From Varanus komodoensis (taxonomy: Eukaryota > Chordata > Lepidosauria > Squamata > Varanidae): a stretch of DNA of 64,000 nt. This document shows positions 58,241 through 64,000 of this stretch, piece after piece. Both the position numbers and the translations under genes were made by a program. The stretch lies in assembly GCF_004798865.1 (NCBI RefSeq), contig NW_025335661.1, positions 3,753,177 to 3,817,176 on the forward strand. The letters are read 5' to 3'. Every line of letters begins with the position of its first letter. The stretch's first letter is position 1. The notes below the pieces were generated by a model. The model saw only the letters and a list, made by a program, of their open reading frames with translations. It made no database searches and was not told where the DNA came from.

Positions 58241-59737
58241 GGTTAGTTTTGGTTTATCCCAAAGTTTTTCTCCAGATAAATAACTTCTGGGAAAATTACT
58301 TCTTAGAAATTAGATAAATTACTTCTATCCCAAGTATGAGGAACTTTGTGGTTTTGAATTCCTATAGAAAAAGGAACTGAAACAGAACTCTTACCCCAAC
58401 CCTATTATGTACAGAACCTCTTCACTCATCTCTTTACAAAAATATGTGAATTTCTGACCAATGAAATCAGAAAATCTCCATCTAATCAAAGGTTCTTGTT
58501 CATCTTAATCAAGATGTTACTAGATGGCAGTTTTGGAGGAAGCTAGAATATTAAACTACTTCCCTATGGTTTCATATTCTAGCCAGTTCAAATAGTAATC
58601 ATAGTTTCCTGGTCCAGATAAAATGGGAAAGGATCAATTCTTAGAGGCTCCCTGTCTTGACTGCTCATACTGCAAAGAGAAGGCAAAGGGATTGCATGTA
58701 TACACAAAAGACTCATTTATACACCCATTCCTTAAGTTGAGATATGTTTGTCTGAACTGGGCTTGCATGTAGTTGCTGATGAGATTAATTATATATGGAC
58801 GTGACTTGTTGCTGGTTCGTAGAAAATGACAGTGTAATGCTCGTAGCACAATTTAATTTTCTTGTAGCCAATTTCAGCAGTCTAGCTTGAGGGGAAGGAA
58901 CCAAGTGCAGTAAATCTTGATGTCTGCCACATGATTAACATCCCAATTTCTGTGATTAATGTTTGCTCTGCCTTTGCGAGTTGCCTTTTTTTCTCCCATT
59001 CAGTGTTCTGTGTGCTATTTTTCTGCTTCCATGCTCAGACACTTCTGTACCAGCAACAGATGGCAAATATTCCTTGGACAGGAATAAAGGTGTTGCAGCC
59101 ATTTGAAATGTGTCACATGAAGTGTAACTAGATATTTTTTTTTTTTACTCTGCTGGTAACACAGTAGAAGAAAGCCTACTTTTTTTTATGAGCCTGAGGA
59201 ATCTGGCAGTCAGAACCTTGCAACAATCAATCCTTCAGAGTTACCATAGTGGCAAGAGTGATATTTTAGTAGGATAGAATTTTAATGGTGGTAAAATTTA
59301 AACCAAAGTACTAAATGTATATGTATGTCTTTTGGAAGACTTTCATTCATAGAATCACCAAAAGTCAGAGACAACAACGCATGCGTATATTTAAGAATAA
59401 TGTTCAGTATAGCCATTCAATTCCAAATGTTTGCTTCACTTTTATCAGATTTGGTAAGGGTAATTTGGTAAATAGGAAAAAGATAACATTCCCATGAGTT
59501 CAAAGGGCAATACCCCAGGTAAGTAGGTACACTAATTTAACACATGAAAACATTGAATCAAAATGTTTTGCCATTGATGGTTAGTAGCCAGGAGGACCAG
59601 TGAACTAGATGTTTTTATAAGGCCTGAGTCAACAGTTTTGAAGGCCCTATCTATAGGAAGGGTGGCCCAATACCTATATTGTCCAAACATATAATGGATT
59701 GGATTTATATTTGTATCTAAATCTTAGTGTCAATATA

Positions 59738-59760
59738 ATGAATATATATATATATATATA
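59738..59760. repeat. (TA)n microsatellite
   Basis: About eleven TA units. Directly visible. Confidence 0.85.
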
Positions 59761-60904
59761 CAGGTTGAACCTGAAGAACTGCAGTCAAAGATTCATGTTG
59801 AACCAACCTTTGATAAATCCACATAAGCAAAGCACTTCCTTTTAAAAGCAAACACAGGAAAATTAATTGTTTAATTTTTGTGAATTTGTATCATGACATT
59901 GGTTTTCTGAAAAGAATGACCAACTTCGTAATCCTGCAGTACCTAAAAGCATGTAGAGTGTTATAAGTTCATTAGAAGCTCCAGGTCCAAGTTTGGAAAA
60001 CACCTTGGAGCTGATATTCAGCGCTTAGAGCTTCCTTCTCTCCCATATCCAGTGGAGTTCTCTAAAGTTCTCGGACCTTGGAGAAGCTATTTAGGTGGCA
60101 TTTTGGGTGAAGGGGAGGAGACAGGTGCTGTCAAGATAAGATGTATCCTCCTGGTGCCTTAGTCTCCTTCCCTCTGCCATAGTTAGATGGCCCAAATCCT
60201 CCAAAGTTAAATTTTTTGAGCATATTCATATGCCAGCTTAGGTTAAATACAAAGCAAAAAGAACTCCTTATTTGGTTAAAGAATCATCCTTCAGAGTATG
60301 TAACGAAGCAGATGAATGCATCTAAAATTGTCTATTTCAGCATGAATTAGAGATTTGGTATGCTTTTTTGGTGCAATAGTCAGAAATATACACATATAAT
60401 CAAATCAAATCCTAGTACTGTTCTTTTGTTCTCTTTAATTGGATTTTCTACAAAATATATTTAACCAGATGGAATACACTTCAGAATCGCTGCAAAGATG
60501 AAAGAGAAACTAGGAAATACTCTCTAAATACTCTCATTGATTTTGCCCCCAAGGAAAGCATCATACGTTTTTGTTAAAATTTGTATATGTTTTATAATTT
60601 TCTATACCAGGTACCCTGCTGTTTATTAAAACTGTGTCTTGGCATTTTAAGCATTGGTTGCTGTTTGGTGGTGCTAGCCAGCTCAAGGGAGAGACCCTAT
60701 GGTTAAGTTTAGTAACCATTTTCTTGAGCACTTATTTATATCAATATAGAGTAAAAAGACTTTGCATCAATTACTGCTCAGCTGTTAATGTCTGTTCATG
60801 CAGGGAACACACGGTTATTAATGACTATGCACTGTGAAGTTGGGGTAGCTTCATATTCTATAGTTTAAGAAAGGCCACTCGACACTGCTGCCCCTCACCT
60901 CGCC

Positions 60905-60985
60905 AATATTTTAGACTACAGCTCTCAGGCTTTCTGACTTGTAGCTAGGCTGGTTGAGACTGATGGGAGTTGGAAGTCTTATTAA
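60905..60985. mobile_element. hAT-like DNA transposon relic
   Basis: 'agactacagctctcaggctt' near the left and 'gactgatgggagttggaagt' at the right form an imperfect inverted pair of the 'ggactacaactcccatcagc' type found in a common reptile element. The outer ends are lost. Confidence 0.4.
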
Positions 60986-62324
60986 AGAGATAGTGAAACA
61001 TCAATAAGAAACAAAGGTTTTAGCGGAAAAAAAGTTGTAGCCAAAGATCATACTGCTCATACCTATTTACATTCTGAATAGTCTGTGAAGATCTTAAGGA
61101 TCAGACTGGTTCACATAAACTAAATGCTAAACATTATTGCAGTAACCTTTTGATTTAAGGAAGAACAAAATAACATCCAAGATCAATTGGATGGTGCTAT
61201 AAAAATGTGTGTGCGGAAAGTTGAGTAGTGTGAGGAAGCAGGTGAGAAATAAGAGAGCTTTAAGGTGCAATCCTATGCTCATAGATAGAAAAAACAACTA
61301 CAAGTTCCAGTATCCTTCCAGCCAGCCATGCAGACTGTGACATGTTGGAAACTGCAGGGCTTTTTCCTGTCTAAACATGCATAGGACTACACCTCAATAC
61401 TACAAGGTAAGCCAGTGAATGCTGATTGGATGGAGCCTGTTACAAAAAAGAATGCCTAAATATCACTATAGTCCACTGTTTACTGCAGTGTGTAAGTACC
61501 TTACAACCATTTTTCCACTATGTTAATGTGTGTCTTATCACAGTATATGATCAAGGTACAGGGAACACTGTTGGTTTAACTTCCCTAACATTTAGGGCAA
61601 GTTTTAGTCTGTTGCATAACATTCAGCAATTGAATAGTTTTGAAAATGATAGGCATTAAATACAAGTATGAAAATGAATTAGACTTGGACTCATAGAATC
61701 AAGTCCTGAGTGTATAGGTAGGAAGGGTAAATTCATAAAATAGTTGATGTTTTAGAGAGTTTTATCTACAAATCACATCTGTTATTAATACTGGGTGTGA
61801 AACCACTGAGAGGATAGGGTGGTATGTGGTGAAAAGTATGGATTTTCCATGACCCTTTAATGATGCTGATATCTGCAATGAAGAGTTCTGCAGAAACTGT
61901 GAAATGTAAATATCCAGGTTGCTCTGAGGCAATAATACAAATGACTTCTTTTTTGTTTTGTAATTGTTGACAATGCAAAAGCTATTGCCTTGACAATGAA
62001 CCAAAAGAGGACGAGTTGAGCTGATGGGCATAATGTGCAGGGATGTGTGAGGAATCTATTGTGGGGATGGGAATGCACCAGATTCCCTGGACTGGGATCT
62101 CTTGGATTTCTGGGATTTCTTGTGGCTGTGAGTCCAGCCATCTGGGTGAGCACACCAAGCAAGTCTGTGCAGACACAGTGCAAGCCGTATCCCTCTTGTA
62201 TGCACATAACTTGCAGCCTTTGCTTGTGCTGCATTTGATGCAGAAGAAGGTTGCTGATTGCACAGCTTCTGAAACTTGTACTTCTGAAAGCATTTGTAGA
62301 TTTCCTCTTGGTTCAGCATGCTTA

Positions 62325-64000
62325 GAACATAAGAAAAGCAATACTAGTTCAAGCCAAAGATCCATCTAGTCCAGCACTCTGCACACATGCTGACAAAACA
62401 GCCCACAGGATTCCTGCCTAAGCTTCTCAGCAGACAAGACACCTCTAGTAAAAGTGGTAGCACATAGCCAGCAAGGCTAGTAGCTGCTGATAACCTCCTC
62501 CCTCATGAATCTGTCTAATCCCCTTTGAAAGTCATCCCAATCATTGGCCATCACCACTTCCCATGGCAGAAAATTCCATAGTTTAACTATATGTTGTGTG
62601 AAGAAGTACTTCCTTTTATCTGTTCTAAATCTCTCACCAGTCAGTTTCATGGGAAGGGGAGAAAAATGTCTCCCTCTCCACTTTCTCCACACCATGCATT
62701 GTTTTAAATACCTCTGTCCTGTCTCCCCTTACTTGTCTAAGCTGTACAAGCCCAGCTGTTGTAATCATTTCTCACAAGGAAGTTGCTTTAGCCCTGATCA
62801 CTTTTGTTGTCCATCTCTGAACATTTTCCTACTCAACAATGTCCTTTTTCAGATGAGGTGACTAGAACTGAAAATGGCATTCCAAGTGCAGTTCTGCTGA
62901 AAATGTGCATAAGTGGAGTAAGATCTTGGTGATTCTATTTTATATTCCATTCCTAATGATGCCCCAACATGTATTGTTTTATATTTGCTTACACTGAAAT
63001 GTATTTGCCACTTTATGCCTATTTTTCCACCTTGGAAAGATCCTTTGGAACTCCTCTCAATCCCTTTTGGTTTTAACCACCGTAAATAGATTAGTGTCAT
63101 CAGCAGACTTGGCCACTTCACTACTTATTCATAATTCCACATCATTCATGATTAGGTTGAAAAGCTTTGGTCTTCATACAGAAGCCTGAGAGACTCCACT
63201 AGTTACCTCTCTCCATTGGAAGAAATTGCCATTTATTTTCACCCTGGTTTTTTGTACTTCAACCAGTTAGTGATCCATAGGAAGATTCCCCTACCCCAAA
63301 CGGTTTATTCCAAGACTGCTTAGTTTGCTCAGGAGCTTTTGGTAAGGGACTTTCTCAAAAGCCTTTTGGAAGTCCAAGTAAACAATATCTGTTGCAATGC
63401 TCCTGTTTATGTGCTATTGACACTCTCAGAGAATTCCAGTAGGTTGGAGAGATAGAATTCCCCTTGCAGAAGCCATACTGGTTTCTTTTTCAGCAGGTCT
63501 TGTCCTTCTAGGACAGAGGTCCTCAAACTTTTTCAACGGGGGCCAGTTGAAAGGCAGCAGCGGTGGGCACGGGCTGGTGAGGCTGCAGCAAGGGGCACAT
63601 GCAGGGTGAGGCATCAGCAGGCACATGCACAGCAAGGCAGCGGCTTGCTCACTCGGAGGTCATTTTCTCTGAGTGAGTCCAAAATGATCTCCACGCGGCA
63701 AGGTGGGTGGCGGGTGTGGGGAGTCCAAAGCCTCTGAGGCAGACCAAATAAATGGGCATGGTGGGCCAGATCCGGCTCACAGGCTGTAGTTTGAGGACCC
63801 ATGTTCCTAGGTGTTTACTGATTCTGTCTTCAGTAATGCTTTTAAGCAGTTTACCCAGAACTGATGTCAATCTATCTGGTTTGTAATTTCCTGTACTCCC
63901 TGGATCCCTTTTTAAAATTAGTGTTACACTGGTCATTTTGCAGTCCTCTAGTACAAGGGCTGATTTTAGGGACACATTAAAATATTTTGGTATGAAGGTC
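62325..64000 (-). repeat. Old CR1-like LINE, antisense, interrupted by a hAT element
   Basis: At the low-coordinate side the 3' end starts with 'gaacataagaaaagcaatac' and 'gatccatctagtccagcact', the tail type seen at 25495 and 43925. A minus frame at 62695-62477 reads FRTDKRKYFFTQHIVKLWNF followed by LPWEVVMANDWDDFQRGLDR, the C-terminal CR1-like pattern. Near 63060-63220 the reverse strand holds a decayed VTSGVPQGSV.....FN...ND block and ADDTN. Near 63820-63975 the first RT block appears (RDPGSTGNYKPDRLTSVLGK). The copy continues beyond the window edge. It is older than the CR1 at 49995-52835. Confidence 0.75.
63514..63803. mobile_element. hAT-type non-autonomous DNA transposon inserted in the LINE
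   Basis: The left end CAGAGGTCCTCAAACTTTTT and the reverse complement of the right end, CATGGGTCCTCAAACTACAG, form the terminal inverted repeat of a hAT (Charlie-like) element. The LINE reading stops before it and resumes after it. The flanks ttctagg and ttcctagg are similar, which fits an old 8-bp target duplication. The 290-bp body has no transposase. It is GC-richer than its host LINE. Confidence 0.75.

Larger units (their letters stand above)
57816..62320. other. AT-rich stretch with a few short repeat relics
   Basis: An L2-like tail relic lies near 58170-58240, a TA microsatellite at 59738-59760 and a hAT-like relic at 60905-60985. Elsewhere I see no gene, RNA gene or repeat that I can name. 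Open frames are short and without homology. Confidence 0.6.

Noticed and set aside
52836-64000. A second host gene downstream of CLSTN2
   Set aside because: All frames with recognisable homology belong to BovB, CR1 or L2 copies. The remaining frames are short and anonymous.

Overview
The window is vertebrate nuclear DNA, most likely from a squamate reptile (lizard or snake). The evidence is one intron-rich vertebrate gene together with repeats typical of squamates: BovB/RTE, CR1 and L2-like LINEs, tRNA-derived SINEs of the Sauria type, and several small DNA transposons. No bacterial, plasmid or phage features were seen. A 100-base run of N (1026-1125) marks an assembly gap.

The only host gene I can support is the 3' half of CLSTN2 (calsyntenin-2) on the + strand. 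It is a postsynaptic type I membrane protein of the cadherin superfamily. Nine coding exons lie between 5755 and 48215. All have GT-AG junctions, all phases join without a break, and together they encode about 514 residues. In order they give the second half of the LNS/laminin-G domain, the calsyntenin C-terminal extracellular region, one membrane segment, and an acidic cytoplasmic tail. The tail carries two Trp-Asp-Asp-Ser motifs of the kinesin-light-chain-binding kind and ends in a stop at 48213-48215. The 5' half of the gene lies upstream of the window.

Layout: 1-5754 intron with the N gap, a SINE-like repeat and an LTR relic; 5755-5917 exon; 5918-24886 a 19-kb intron rich in old LINE fragments and DNA transposons; 24887-30741 three more exons; 30742-38883 an 8-kb intron with an L2 copy next to a long antisense BovB copy; 38884-48215 the last five exons; 48216-64000 3' UTR and/or flanking DNA. 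The 3' end of the transcript cannot be fixed by eye. This last part holds a long antisense CR1 copy (about 49995-52835), a BovB fragment (57060-57815), and an old CR1-like LINE with a hAT element inside it (62325-64000).

I found no undescribed functional system. The unusual observations are structural. One is a perfect 24-bp inverted repeat inside an otherwise decayed BovB copy. Another is a small CpG-rich DNA transposon nested in an L2-like tail, where the uninterrupted site can still be read. The others are an apparent 5S-rRNA-derived SINE segment, two related LTR relics 6 kb apart in the same orientation, and two GC-richer patches that I cannot explain.
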